Positions 34,453 through 46,367 are shown, numbered from the stretch's first letter. The stretch is 64,000 bases of DNA from Cyclospora cayetanensis (GCF_002999335.1 NW_020312067.1:1-64000); one strand, 5' to 3'. A program made the numbers and translations. Notes: generated by a model not told the origin, from the letters alone.

Positions 34453-35423
34453 AGCAGGGGGGGTAGGGGGATACCTAGTGTTAGCAGCAGCAATAGGAGT
34501 AGCGTCAGCAAGGGAAAAGGACAGTGGCAGCCGCGGCTAGAGAGCGAAGGCAGCGCCGAGCCTTGCAGCCGAAGCACCCAAGCCCGGTGCAACTCCCGCA
34601 TTGACACGTTGTTGTAGTTTGACTTTTTATAGTTTCCAAGCAGAGTGAGTGCATGCGCAGCGCCTGCCGGAGATGCACCTGCAGTTGCAGCAAGGAGCTA
34701 GCGACGGCTGCTGTTGCAGCGCCTGCAGTAGCGTTTCAGCAACTGCTGCTCCTGCGGCGCGCGCTTTTCCGTATGTTTGATGTCAGCAGAATACAGGCGC
34801 TTTTTCTGTCTTTTACGCAAATTAAACAGGCTGTAGCGGGGAGGCAGATACGAGTAGCCAAGAAAAGAACGCCCTCCGCAGCTTAAAAAGGCCAGATGCA
34901 GAGTCGCACAAAAATTGGCAGGCATGTGCTACGAGTGCAGTGGGCCTCACGCCCTGACGTACCTGTGGATGTTGCCGCGGTCACGTATCTCTAGCACCCG
35001 AGGACCCCTCTGTGTTTTGTTACTCTCGTCTCTAGCTGCCTCTTCGCCGCGTGCCTCTATTTCACGCACTGCATGCGTGTCTGTGGCTGCCTTCTGCATC
35101 CTGCGTGTACTGCCACCCTCTTCTGGCTCGCAGGCCTCCCAGGCTCTGCTTCGTGGGGAAGAAAGTTCTAAACTCTAAGAGCTCACTCATCAGAGCACTA
35201 CGGGGGAGAGAAAGCGAGCTGTTGTGAACTTTCTTGGCGATGCAGCACGCCGCTGGAGGCAACTTACGAAAGCGCACAGTGATAACTTTGAAGCGGATTA
35301 CACTCGAATGCAGAGTGGGCAGCAGTGTGCCTGCTAAGGTTGCTACAGACACGGATAGGCTGCCTTCGAATGCGCGCCTAGGAGTGCTCTAAATGTTGAC
35401 TTTCTTGCAGCAGGTGTGACAGC
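34453..35423. other. Downstream of the oocyst wall gene
   Basis: No supported gene. A plus-strand open frame at 34915-35178 has a hydrophobic stretch but no motif and no convincing splice context. The first 100 bp presumably include the 3' untranslated region of the oocyst wall gene. Confidence 0.4.
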
Positions 35424-35567
35424 ATGGCCGGAGTGGCTAGACCTGTCGAGACAGGGGCTCACGTGGCTGCAACTGCATCAGCCAGCAGGGCGTCTACCGT
35501 AAAGGCTGCCGTGTGTACTGCGGCTGTAGCTGTTTTGTGCTCGCTGCTGCAGCGTGTGACTGCTTGA
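35424..35567 (+). CDS. Putative 47-residue single-span protein or exon
   Basis: An ATG occurs 14 bases after a good acceptor (tttcttgcag ending 35410). The frame encodes 47 residues: a polar N-terminus rich in Ala, Ser and Thr, then one hydrophobic segment (AAVCTAAVAVLCSLLQRV), ending in TGA at 35565-35567. It could be a tiny tail-anchored protein or chance. No homology is recognised. Confidence 0.2.
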   Translation: MAGVARPVETGAHVAATASASRASTVKAAVCTAAVAVLCSLLQRVTA

Positions 35568-35897
35568 CCGTCCAGCACTGGGGCCTTAAGCAGACATAGA
35601 ATGCAGCCGGCGAAAGAAGCCACAGGTGTTTCCCAAGAGCTTGCACCCCTGATGTTTAGTGCGTATACAAAAAGCGCCTCGCTTGGTTGCTGGCATTTCT
35701 GGGGTTGCTGCTTCCTTGTTGTTTGAGGTGCTCGCGCAACTCTCGTGCGCTTCTAGAGAGCTGGTCAGCATGCACTATAGAGACATAAATAGGCCCCCTA
35801 GGGATTTTGTCATGAAAAACGCATTATGTTTATAGATCTCGCTGCACCATCTGCTGTTCATACCACTTAGCTCTACTTCCAGCTAGAGAACGGTAGG

Positions 35898-35935
35898 GTC
35901 GTAGAGGGCCCCCCCTACGGGGGGCCCTCTACGAC
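35898..35935. repeat. 17-bp-stem GC-rich hairpin
   Basis: The arm gtcgtagagggcccccc is followed by a four-base loop and its exact reverse complement. It lies between genes, downstream of the oocyst wall region and upstream of the plus-strand membrane gene. It has no U-tract, so it is not a bacterial-type terminator. Confidence 0.85.
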
Positions 35936-38316
35936 GTGCTCTGCTGCGTGGTTGGTTGAGCGTCGACGCTCTTTTACTCCGAAAAAAACTTATTTAGACG
36001 AAATTTACCTATAATTTGGGGGCGCTGGAATGGGGTCCGTTGGCGTTTGATCCCGCACAAGAGTGCATCTTTCTCGCTGCCTGCCAGCGCGCCGTTCAGG
36101 TGGCGCCAAGAGAGAATGGCGTTTCTCTTCGAGTAGGGAAGGGTCAGCGATTGCGGCCTTCTTGGGAGTACCATGCGCTTGTTCTTCCTGCGCCGGCTCA
36201 TGGTGATACGGCGAGAGCCGCAGCAGCAGCAGGGTTGCACAGCAGCAGCACATGCGTCTGGAGCAGCGTGTGCGGCCCTTGACGGAGGCAGCGCTGGCAG
36301 AGGAGTTCCCCTCGCTATTCCCGCTACATGCGCTCGAGACTGAGCGACTAGCACAGGCCAGATCAGCGCTCATTGCCGCCGCCTTGCAGGCGCGAGTGCT
36401 ATTTTGCCTAGGGCCGCCCCTGCCGCACACGCCTCGAGCCGCAGAAAACGGGCGCAAATTCGCATGCACAGCAGCAGCAACAGCAGAAGTGCGCCTATCG
36501 TCAGGCACTCCTCCGGCCCATTTCCAACCAGGGGGGATGGACGGGCAGCGGCTACAGGCGACTGCGGATCCGCAGCACCAAGACCACCACCAGGCGCAAC
36601 AGCACCTCCCAGTACTCCCAGAAGACGAATCTCAGTCGCAACAGGCGCAGTCTCAACACCTGCTGCTGGCGGGAGACTTAGAGGGGGGCAGCCACTCGGA
36701 AGGGCATGTGCCTTTGCTTGGGCCGAGGCTGTTGCAGCAGCAGCACCTACTCCTGCAGCAGCGGCAGCAGTGGCAACGGCAGCACCAACTCAGCGTGCGC
36801 CGCCCTGCAGCGACAGCGGCAGCGGCAGCCAGGGCGAACTACTGGCTGCAGTGGCGGGTGTGGTGCTCTTTGGCAACGCATGCGCTGAACGTTTTGATGC
36901 ATTCAACAAATGCCTTTCTGCTCTTCAAGGCGTATGCCCTCACGAGCTTAACCCCTCCCTGCCTGATCGCTCCTGCTGCCAGCCTTGCTGTCAGAGCTGC
37001 GACGCATAGAGCTCCCTTTTCACGCAGATTGGGGGAGGCCACTGCCAGGCTTCGCCTCTCCTCCACAGCGGTCTCTTTCTTTCTCCCTTTCGCTTTCGCT
37101 CCCTCAATCTGCATCCGCTTTTTTCGCGAGCTGCACGCTCTCAAAGGGCCTCTGTCGGGCACTCCACACCTTGCGCGTTCTGCTCTTTCGCAGCATGCGC
37201 TTAGATGCAATGCGCGCAAAAGCGCTGCTGCTGCATGCCCACCTTTCTTCATCGCTTGTCTGGCCCTCCACGTGCATGCGGCTGCCTCTGCACATTTTTA
37301 CTCTCTCTGTGTGTCTTCGACCGCCTCAGGGGGTACGCGGGAACCTCTCTGTTGGTAGTCTCCATAGAGACGTTCTCATCGCTTCATCACTCCATCCTTT
37401 ACCTCGCCGAAAGGCAGCCAGCGAAAGCCGCCGCTGCGCTTCTTGGGCTAAGCCTCTTTCTGGAGGTGTGGTACCAAAGGAATTGGGGGTAGCAGACATG
37501 GCATCGTCCTTTTACACTACATGGCAGCAAGTACCCCCTCTTCTACCTGAGGCGCTGCACTCCATGCCACACCCTAGTTTTAAGTTGCAAGAAGTTGCGG
37601 TTTCCTGCGAGGCAACTGCCTGCACCCCTTGTTTTCGTTCGTAGCTTCGTGCATGCGCGCCTGTCCACGCGCCGCTCGCTCTCTGTGTGCTGCTCTTGCT
37701 GCTGCAGTCAAAGCCTTGTGCTGCCGATGGGGGCAGCAGCAGCAGCAGCAGCAGCAGCGCTGCTCGGCTGGAAGACATAGAGGCCGCATCACTGCCCCTC
37801 ACGTATCTCCCTCTGCTATATGCGTATTCGAATATGCTCCTCTTTGGCGGAGGCACTCAGTTTATCCATGGTAGGCGCAGGGGATCGGTTGCTGGAATTA
37901 CGACTCTTTCTTCTGCAGACGCTCTTCTTTGTGCAGGGGGCGTTTAGGCTGCTGCGCTTGCTGCGCTGTCTCGGGAGGCATGTCTCTGGGGTTGGATGGT
38001 GTTGCACGGCGCTGACGCGTCTCAGCAGCGTGTCGATGGCGGTCTTGCCGCCGCTGTGGCATTCGCTGCTCCTCTCGCAGTCACTCAGCTTCGCGCACTT
38101 TGCCTCCGATGTAGCTGCTGCTGTTGCATGCGGAGAGGCGAGGGGGTCTTTGTGCGGTGCCTGCAGAAGACGGAGGATCTTCTCTGCGGCGAGCAGCAGA
38201 CGCTTTTTCAGTTCTGGGAGACAGCAGCAACACGAGCAGCTGGAGCGGCCCTGCTGCTCATAAGCTGCTGCTGGTTAGCTGCTGCTGCTGCTTCTGCTGC
38301 TGCTGCTGCTCTGTAG
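35936..38316 (+). other. Probable 5' exons of the membrane protein gene, unresolved
   Basis: Several plus-strand frames look coding but could not be joined in phase. One encodes a stretch ending SLPLTYLPLLYAYSNM and stops at a GTAGGC donor after 37870. Another begins near 37919 after a ttctgcag acceptor and reads TLFFVQGAFRLLRLLRCL. Frames in 36.25-37.0 kb carry AGC-type Gln/Ala runs plus hydrophobic segments. I take this as the 5' half of the gene whose last five exons follow. Confidence 0.4.
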
Positions 38317-40298
38317 CCGTGCTCGTGGCAAAGAAAACGGTCCTTAAGGCAGCACAAGCCGCTGGAGGCTTTGCCGTCCTCTGCCAGAGCCATCCGAGGG
38401 CAGCTGCAGTTTGCGGTAAGAAGTTTTCGTATCAGGGAGGCAGATTCACCCCACAGGCACTAGGCTAATCGCGACATGCGGTCTTCTGCAGCTCAGCATA
38501 GACATGCCGCAAAAAAGCCTTCTCAACATTCGCCAATCTACTCACGCCAGCCGCACCCCCTGCTGCTCTACGCATGCTGCAGGTCTGCTGTTACTCTTCC
38601 ACGCGTTGGATACATCAATCCGGATGCTCACTTTAGGAATCGTCAGCGACAGTGTCTTCGCCCCGTACAACTTCCTCACTATTTTCTTCTTACAAGTTAG
38701 CATGCTGCCTCGATGTCGCCCCTTTTTTGTGCCGCCGTTTTTCTGTCTTGCTCTGTCTCCCCTCCTGGCTTTCTCAATATTGAAGCCGACTCTTAGTTCT
38801 TCTTAGAGCGAGTGAAAAAGAGAGAGAGACAGACAGACAGACAGAGAGACAGAGAGACAGACAGACAGACAGAGACAAAAAGAAAGAAAGAAAAGCGGGG
38901 GATTCCCCTCTTGTCTCATAGGCAGCGTTAACAGCGCCCTGTACCCGATAATGCTGCTTTTGTCGCAACTGCTGCTGCTGCTCCTTTTTCTTTTCTTAGA
39001 CGCTTTACATTATTGTGTTCCTGGGGATCTCCATGAGCTTCTTACCCTCCTTCCTGAAGGGCCTCTTCGCTGCCGCCGTGTCTCCCCTTCCCGTCCTCCT
39101 TGCGTCGGATGAAAGCATGTGAGCGGAAAAGCCGCAACACTTCGGAATTCTTCACCAACAGAAAACACGTTAGAGCACCCTCCCCTGTGTTTCACGCCAA
39201 GGGAGCTCCTCATACAAAAGCCGGAAGGGCCACATTTGGCTCATTAAGAGCGACACACACATATATATATATATATATACATGTACATACGCACACACAC
39301 ATATACACACACGCGCTTGCGAGCTAACGAGGTTCTTTTTGAGCCTCTTTCATGCAAAGAGGAGAAGTCTGGCGTGCGCGGCATCAATGAGGTCCAACCG
39401 ATCGATTCGTCCCTCCGTTTTCTCTTATTTCCTTGCGCCAACGCACATCCAGACCCTCCTCCCTTCCCCCCCTCCCTTCGCACCAGCATTACACGCAGTG
39501 TTGACTCCTCTCTGTGTGCCTCCTTATCAGGCCTCGCCGTCGCCGCGTCTGCTTTATGCTGCTCGTTTTGCGCTTCGTGGAGTTCATGGGAATTCTCGTC
39601 CTCGCAGCACTCACCATCAACCCTAAGGAAGCTCCTGCCCTAAGCGTTGCCACGTACGACCTGCGATGTAGCCTTGCTGTTTTCGCTAGCCAGCTCTGTT
39701 GCTGACTAGCGGTCTGGGGGCGATCCGGCTGGCTACTAGCTGTCTGTACACGCATTCTAGCCCGCTCCGCTTCCCCCTCTCCTTCCTCCCCCCTGTGACT
39801 GCAAATCTCGCTTCTCCCTGTCTGGGGGGCAGGCACCTCTCCGTGTGAAGAGCCTTCTGAGAGTCTCCTCCAGAAGGAAGGTTGCTGCTGATGCGCGTCT
39901 TGCCTGCCAGACACGCCTTCCGTCTTTCCAATTCGCTCTCCTCTGGTGCTGTCTGCCGCTGCAGCAACGTGGTCCTTGGGCTGCTGGTCGTGAACTTCGC
40001 AGTCTTGCAGCTGCTGCTGCTGCTCCTACCCCACTACATGCATCTCGTGATTGCGTGGCAGCAGCAGCGGCAGCGGCGGCTGCCTGTCAGCATGCGGGTG
40101 CTCCAACTGCAGCAGCAAGCCTTGACCAGCAGCAGCAGCAACAGGATGACACTGCCCCCCGCTGCAGCGGTGCCACAGAGCGCTGGCGGCGGGGCACACA
40201 CAGACAGCACAGGCAGTAGAAACGGCAGCACGACAGCGCTAGGGGGGAATTCCACGGCAGCGGCTGCAGCGTCGGCTGCAGCATTCTCAGGCTCTTGA
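38317..40298 (+). CDS. Polytopic membrane protein, unrecognised (3' exons)
   Basis: Five exons join in phase: 38317-38415, 38583-38695, 39000-39118, 39531-39653 and 39965-40298, with GTAAGA, GTTAGC, GTGAGC and GTACGA donors. They encode hydrophobic spans around GLLLLFHALDTSIRML, FAPYNFLTIFF, LYIIVFLGISMSFLPSFL, FMLLVLRFVEFMGILVLA and VVLGLLVVNFAVLQLLLLLL. A cytoplasmic-looking tail follows, rich in Gln, Arg, Ser and Ala, that stops at 40296-40298. The conserved-looking Asp and Arg within the first span (HALDTSIRML) suggest function inside the membrane rather than a simple anchor. I do not recognise the family. The start lies upstream and is unresolved. Confidence 0.6.
38806..38895. repeat. 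(GACA)n/(AGAGACA)n microsatellite
   Basis: Tandem GACA and AGAGACA units followed by an AAAG-rich run. They lie in the intron between the exons ending 38695 and starting 39000 of the plus-strand membrane gene. The composition resembles the array at 233-366. Confidence 0.85.
39256..39316. repeat. (CA)n/(TA)n microsatellite
   Basis: ACACATATATA-type repeat inside the intron between 39118 and 39531 of the plus-strand membrane gene. No coding content. Confidence 0.75.
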
Positions 40299-41351
40299 CC
40301 TTCAAGTGAAGGCTCGGCTTCTTCGTCCTATTGTTGGGGTTCCCTCGTTCCCCCATCCTCCTCAGTGCCTTCGTGGCGCTGCTGCTGCTGCCGAAACGGC
40401 CTTCCTCGCGCTCTCCACGTACATCCATTTTGAGCCTTTCAAGGGCACGATTAACCAGGCACCCCTTAAACGAGCAGGCACGGGTAAAGGGAGCCGCGTG
40501 TGTGCGTGTCTGTGGCTGGCTGGCTGGCTGCACATGTAGAAGGGTTGCACTTCCAACACTTCAAGCGCCTCAGACTCCTGTCGGTCCAACGTCGTATCCC
40601 CTCCCCTCGTTTACTGCGCTCGAGACAGCGCCACTCTAAAAGCGCACGTGAAGGTGTGAGGGTGGGCCCCTCTCTCTTTCTCTAAGGCCTGCACACAAGA
40701 ACGCTTCGGCTCCTCGTTCAAGCCCGTTGTCTTGTACAGCGCCGCAACTAGAGGCCTCACTGAGAGAGAGCACGTGCTCTAGAGACACCACTACGCCACT
40801 AGGAGGGGTTATTGAGGAGAGGCTGCCTTCAATCCGAGGCAGCTGCAGAGGCGTGTGGCAGACGCACACCTTGTGGCACGCAGGGCATGTAGAGAGCTGT
40901 TTTGGCCGTGTGGTGCGCGGCAAGGAACGGGTGGGGCTGTTGCACCGCATGCCCTTAGAAGCCTAAAGCCTCGGTGCCCCCTGTAACACTATCTGCGAGC
41001 TCTACCGACGGCTAGCCACTGCATCTCTTTCCCACGAAAAGGGCCGCGTGCAGCAGTCTGCACTGCTGCCGCCAAGGAGGGCAGACGCAAAACGTACGTA
41101 GGGGGAGGCGGCGGGACGGAGGGAGGGGGAAGCGTAAGAAAGGGAGGGGGGAGAAGTGGCCTCTACGGAAGCATGCTGGGCTGAGCTATCTCAAGTATGG
41201 CGCACGAAAAGGCTCCTCCCTCCGACGCTAACTAAACGTGTGCTTAATCAAAAAGTGGGGTCTGAGGGGGGCCCCATTTTAAGCCCCCTCCAGTGAGACA
41301 AGGGTAGGGGAGTGCAGCAGCAGCACCAGCAGCAGCTACAACTACGTCCAA
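40299..41351. other. Interval between two convergent genes
   Basis: The plus-strand gene ends at 40298 and the minus-strand glutamine-rich gene ends at 41352, so their 3' ends face each other here. A plus-strand open frame at 40727-40966 ends in a stop and a minus-strand frame overlaps it. Neither shows a motif or good splice context. Positions 41270-41285 carry another G6C4 block. Confidence 0.5.
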
Positions 41352-41816
41352 CTAGCGGCGTTTTCGCTTGACAGGAGGTAGCCGCCGAGACCACTGCTGT
41401 GTGTCTGCTACCCAAGTAAGTGTGGGGCCCCACGGCTGCTGCGGTTGAAGCGGGATGCTGCAGTGCTCTGGTCCGTCCGATACTGCGTCCCCAACAGCAG
41501 CCTCCTCAAGGCAAGAAGGCACTCTGACAACGCAGCCAAGCGCTGCTTGTGCTGCTGCTGCCCCCCCTGCCCCTACTCGCGCTCCTCTCGCGCCGCTGCT
41601 GCCTGCTGTCCACGCCCAGCGGGAAACTGCCTCAGCAGCGGCGAGTCGCTGCTTGATCGCAGCAGCACTGCATGCAGCCGCAATACACCGAGACGACTCC
41701 AGGTCCAGTCGCGCTAAAATACGCCCACTGCCGCTTGGGCTGCAGCAGAGGCGGTGCCTCGAAGTGACTCGGCTAAGGCCGACATGGCGGTCTGCACCCG
41801 CTTGCTCCTCGTTGTC

Positions 41817-41881
<65 letters not shown>

Positions 41882-42304
41882 CTCGCAGCAGCAGCGGCCG
41901 CGGGCGCCTCCGGCAAGTTCGCTCTACCCGCCGCACATTCTCCGTCCACAGAGAGAGTAAGGAACTTCCCCCCTTCGGACTGCAGAGGAGCAGCAGACAC
42001 ACAGCACACGCATCCCGCTGGCAGACGGCTGCCTGGCTAGCCAGTGTCTCCGTGCCGTCCAGACAGCCCCCCGCACAGCACCCGCAAACGACACGCGGAG
42101 GCACCACCCCACCTTCCCGCAGAACCTTGCTGCTACACACAAACACTCAGCGAATCGACTTGTAAGCTTCCTCACCAATAGACAAAAAGACCTTTTTGAG
42201 GTCTTGGGCAGTCCAGCACCCCGCGAACCACTCCGCTGAAGGCTTTTCGCGGCTTGCGCTGGATTTGAAGTTGCTCCATTTGTTGCAGACGTACCAAGGC
42301 TGCG

Positions 42305-42339
<35 letters not shown>

Positions 42340-45300
42340 ATTGCTGCTGCTGCTGCTGCTGCTGTTGCTGCTGCTCGAAAGGCTCGAAACAGAACCACAC
42401 CCACTGGCGCTAACTGCTGCAGGCGCCGAGCCGAGTGCAGCACCAACAGCTTCAGCAGCAGCGCCTTGCGCCGTCTGCTGCTCGCATTCTGCTGCCACAG
42501 AGCTGCTGCTGTTGCTGTCAGAGGCAGCAACTGCGGCGACGCTTTCTGATGCTGCTGCAGAGTCTCTGCAGCAAAAAGGGGGCGCCAGTCCCCAGGCCTC
42601 ATGGGCTTCCCTCAGGCGCTGTCGATACTCCAGAACTAGCGCTTGTCGTTTGCTGCCGATCTGCTGCAAAAGGGCAGAAAAATAAGCAGCAGAAAGCCTA
42701 GGGGGCAGCAGCAACTCGGCAGCGAGCTGCTGCACCTGCGCATGCACCTCTGCATCGCTGGCGTCGAGGCACCACTGCAGCCGATCCTGCATGCGCCAGC
42801 CGCTGCTCGAGTCGCTTGCTGCTACCTCCAGGACGCAGTGCAGTTGCTGCCGCAAATCTTGCCGCTGCTGCACGCGCTCGTGCTGCTCCTGCAATTCTCT
42901 GCCCTCTCTGGTCTTCAATTTGCCAGCAAGCGGATTCGCTGCCGCGTTCGCAGTTTCTGCTGCTGCCCCTGCTGCGTTGCGTGCGACTCCCAAAGTACTC
43001 ACAGCACTGCTGCTAATACTATTGCTGCTAATACTGCTGCTGCTGCTGCTGCTGCTCGTACTGCTGCTGCTAATACTGCTGCACGACAATCCCTCAGGCA
43101 CTCCCGTTACTCGTTGCAGGTGATGGTGCTCCTTCTGCCCTGAAGGAGCACCCCGTTGTTTCTCGGTCCGCTGCAGCAGCTGGAGGAGCAGCGTAAAGTC
43201 AGCTTCCCGCTGCTGCGCTGCAGAGAGCTGCTGCCTCAAGTCTGTCACGAGCAGCTGCAGCACCTCGAGGGTGTGCAGCTGGGGAACCCTTGGAAAGGCT
43301 GGAGTCGAGGCAACACTGCGACTGCCGCTGCTTCTGCAGTCGGGAGTGGACGGTCCGGAGGAAAGCCGCGCACTTGGGAGCTCTTCTGGCTGTGCGTGGC
43401 GGAGCGTAGGGAGATGCACACTGAAGGGAATGTTGCAATCCTCTAGCCAGCTAGCCGCCAGACCCTCTAGGGCAGTGCCAGTATCGCAGATATCCCACAC
43501 CACGGCTTCTGCTGCAGGCAGCGAAGTCTCGCTGCTGCAGCTGCCGACCATGCTGCCCCCGAGTCTCTCGGCGAATGCCAAGCGTGCAGCACCTCCTGTG
43601 GATGCTGCAGCTTCTGTTCCCCTGGAAACTCTGTGTGTCGCCTCGCTGCTGCTGCAGCGAGATCCCACTGGACGGGAAGGGCCCTCGGCTCCAGCAGCAG
43701 TAGCAGCAGCAGTAGTGGCAGCAGTAGTAGCAGCAGGAGTAGTGGCAGTGGCAGCAGCAGTAGCGAGGTAGCTCTGCAGAGCGTCTGCCATGGCTGCACC
43801 GCAAGCAGCGTGGAGATCCAGAAAGATGACACAAAGCCGCCGATGCTGCGGGAGCAAGTGACAAGGCGGGGGCAAGAGCACGGGATCCTCGAGCTCCCTC
43901 CAGTCCCTTGCAGCAATCGATTGGCGATGCTTCTGCTGCAGCAGATGTCGCCGCTGTATCGCAGAAGGTCGCCTCGCGAGCAGCCTGAAATTGCGTAGTG
44001 GAATGGCTCTTTCCCTCCGCAGTCGCAACAGCAGCAGCCGCGAAGAAAGAGGCCCCTCCTCCATCGCCATCGCCTGACTTCCCTCCAACTCAGACGTTCC
44101 TGCTAGCGGAGCAGAAGAGCATGCATGCAGCCAGCCGGAAGCGGGGGGCCCCTCTTGCGGAGGCAGCGAAACAGCCTGAGGTTCGACAGGAAACAAAGCG
44201 TCGTTTGAAGCTCCCGATTCCTTGAGGCTTCCATCAAAGAGACAGGCTGCAAGGGGGCCCCCCCAGAGGCCTATAGGGGGCCCTTCCGCCTCGGTGGCTT
44301 TCGCTGACATGCGCGACGCTTCTCGGAGATCGAGATCTGCATGCGCCCTCTGCTGCGGATGCTGCTGCTGGTGCTGCAGCAGCAGCAGCTTCTCCTGCTG
44401 CTGCAGCACGTGAGACAGCTGGTGCTGCCGCTCAGCAGCAGGAAGGATGTGGCGCAGGAGCTGCAGCAAAGCTGGAATACCAGGCAAATCCTCAGGAGCA
44501 GCAAATAACTGCGCAATCTGCCCCGCATTCGGTGCGCCTTCTAAGCCAGAGGGAGCACTGCCATGCTTCTGAGTTCTTGCACCCCCATCCCCCCTAACTC
44601 CTGCGGAAGCCTCATGTTTCAACAGGTGTTGTTGTTGTTGTTGTTGCTGTTGTTGCTGTTGTTGCTGTTGTTGTTGCTGTTGCTGTTGTTGTTGCTGTTG
44701 TTGATGTTGTTGCTGTTGTTGCTGTTGTTTCTGCTGCTGATGTTGCGAATGTTGCTGATGTTGCTGATGTTGCTGATGTTGCGAATGTTGCGAATGTTGC
44801 GAATGTTGCTGATGCGGAGGCAGCAGGGGGGGCGGTGTAAGGTCGGTGGTGGTTGCAGCACCACCACTGCAGGAAGCTCCTTGCGCAGCGAGTGGGCTGC
44901 TGCTGTTTCTACCGCTGTCAGTTGTGTGTGAGAGGATTCCGCTGGGTGTGTTGTTATGCAGGACTGGAGGGGGCTTGCCTGACGCTTGTCTACGAGGTGT
45001 AAGGGCTGCAGCTGCCTCCGCTGAGGCTATTGAGGCATTCAGAGAACCGCTAGCTGATGCGAAAAGCCTCTGCGTAAGAGATCGCAGCGACAGCAGCTGC
45101 TGCAGCTGCTGCTGCTCCTCGCGCTGTGCCTCTAGGGGCCTCTGCGGCAGGAGCAGCCACAGCCGCTGCTGCTGCTCTGCCGTTGCAGCAGCCATATTGA
45201 TCTCCTCTAGCAACTGCTGCAACGAGTGCGCTTTTGAAGCAGGCACTGGAGGTATACCTGGCGTGTTACTTCCTGCTGCTGCTGCCGCTGCAAGGGTGGC

Positions 45301-45417
45301 TCTACCCACAATCTTGTCTAACGCCTGCCGTGTCTCAGCTACTGCTGTAGATACACCGGAAAACCCCTGCAACCAACGTGGCCTGAAGGGGCCCCCCCCC
45401 GCTGCTGCTGCTGCCGG

Positions 45418-45453
<36 letters not shown>

Positions 45454-46158
45454 AGAGGTTATTGCTGCAGCAGCAGCATCTGGCGGGAGCTCTCCAGCAA
45501 CGGGTGAAGTTGGGGGTACAGCAAGGCGGATTTGCCCTAACGGATGAAGAGGCACACGAAGGTTAGGTGAGTGTAAATGCTGCTGTTGTTGAGAGTGCTG
45601 CAACTGGTGCTGCTTCTGTTGCTGCTGCATCTGTTGCTGCATCTGTTGCTGCTTCTGCTGCTGGAGTTGCAGCTGCAATTGCTGCTGCTGCGGGTGCTGC
45701 AATTGCTGGTGTTGTTGCAGCTGTTGCTGCTTCTGCTGCTGCATGTGCTCTTGCTGCTGCTGTTGTTGCAGCAACAGCTGCTGCTGTTGAGGGTGTTGCT
45801 GCTGCATCTGGTGCTGCTTCAGTGTGCCTGTAGCACTCCTCCCTGCTGGCAGGGATGGCTGGAATACACTTGGAGCTGCAGATGCCGCTGTATTTAGGGT
45901 GACAGCATCCCCCGTTGCTGCTGTCAACACGTTGTATGGAGTCTTCTGCCCGTGGTCTTGCTGCAGCTGCTGGCGTAGCATCAGGTGTTGCTGCTGCTGT
46001 GCATGGCGATTGTGCTGCTGCTGAAGATGTGAGTGCGTTGGCTGCTGCAAGTAGTGATGCTGCTGCTGAGGACGCTGCTGCTGATGAGGATGCTGCTGCT
46101 GCTGAGGATGCTGCTGCTGCAACGCAGCGGACCTGTTGTCTTGCATGGCGCTACTCAT
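41352..46158 (-). CDS. Glutamine-rich protein, function unknown, two exons
   Basis: Exon 1 runs from ATG at 46158 to 42176, ending at a GTGAGG donor inside the last codon before an in-frame TGA. Exon 2 runs 41979-41352 after the acceptor ctcctctgcag. Together they give 4611 nt, exactly 1537 codons. The N-terminal 550 residues are dominated by Gln/His runs. The centre carries less repetitive stretches (for example RNFRLLARRPSAIQRRHLLQ, then CVIFLDLHAACGAAMADAL) that look like folded sequence. A short coiled-coil candidate (LVTDLRQQLSAAQQREADF) lies further on, then poly-Ser blocks. Exon 2 encodes a 21-Ser run and an Ala-rich helix candidate, ending in a basic tail PPVKRKRR that could be a nuclear signal. 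Gln-rich composition with a basic tail suggests a nuclear or RNA-related scaffold, but that is inference; no domain is recognised. Confidence 0.8.
41818..41880. repeat. (CTG)21 tract
   Basis: Twenty-one uninterrupted CTG units. On the minus strand, in the frame of exon 2 of the glutamine-rich gene, they read as AGC Ser codons. The tract is pure and therefore likely to vary in length. Confidence 0.9.
42307..42375. repeat. (CTG)n/(TTG)n tract near the end of exon 1
   Basis: About 22 CTG units with single ATT and GTT interruptions, coding Ser/Asn runs on the minus strand near the 3' end of exon 1 of the glutamine-rich gene. Confidence 0.8.
44625..44815. repeat. Mixed TTG/CTG then 9-12 bp units: Gln/His/Ser coding repeat
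   Basis: The first 120 bp alternate TTG and CTG irregularly, coding poly-Gln by mixed CAA and CAG codons on the minus strand. The remainder is built of GATGTTGCT and GAATGTTGC units coding Gln-His-Gln and Ser-Gln-His. Codon mixing breaks the DNA repeat while keeping the protein repeat. Confidence 0.85.
45575..46120. repeat. N-terminal Gln/His-coding repeat block
   Basis: Imperfect CTG/TTG triplets with occasional ATG, GTG and TGA-strand variants cover most of this stretch. On the minus strand they code the first Gln/His-rich part of the glutamine-rich protein, interrupted at 45830-45960 by ordinary sequence. Confidence 0.75.
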
Positions 46159-46367
46159 CGATCAGGCGCAGCAGGACCCCCTTTCTGCTGCCGCCGCCGC
46201 TGCTGCTGCTGCTGCTTCCTCATTGGTGGAAACGGATGGGAGAGTTGCTAAGAAGCAGCTGCTGCTGCTGCAGGCGCTGCAGCAGTAGCGCCTCCTCGTA
46301 CTGCGGTGCTGTTGCAACTCTCATGCGAGCACACGAATTCAGGGAATGTTAGCTGCTCGCCTTCACA
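46159..46367. promoter_or_regulatory. Probable promoter region upstream of the glutamine-rich gene
   Basis: About 200 bp upstream of the minus-strand start at 46158. It is GC-rich with AGC/CTG triplets and no TATA-like word that I can defend. The assignment rests on position only. Confidence 0.3.

Noticed and set aside
43633..45833. Plus-strand Ala, Leu and Ser-rich frames over the glutamine-rich gene
   Set aside because: They are antisense readings of CTG/TTG triplets opposite a 1328-codon open frame.
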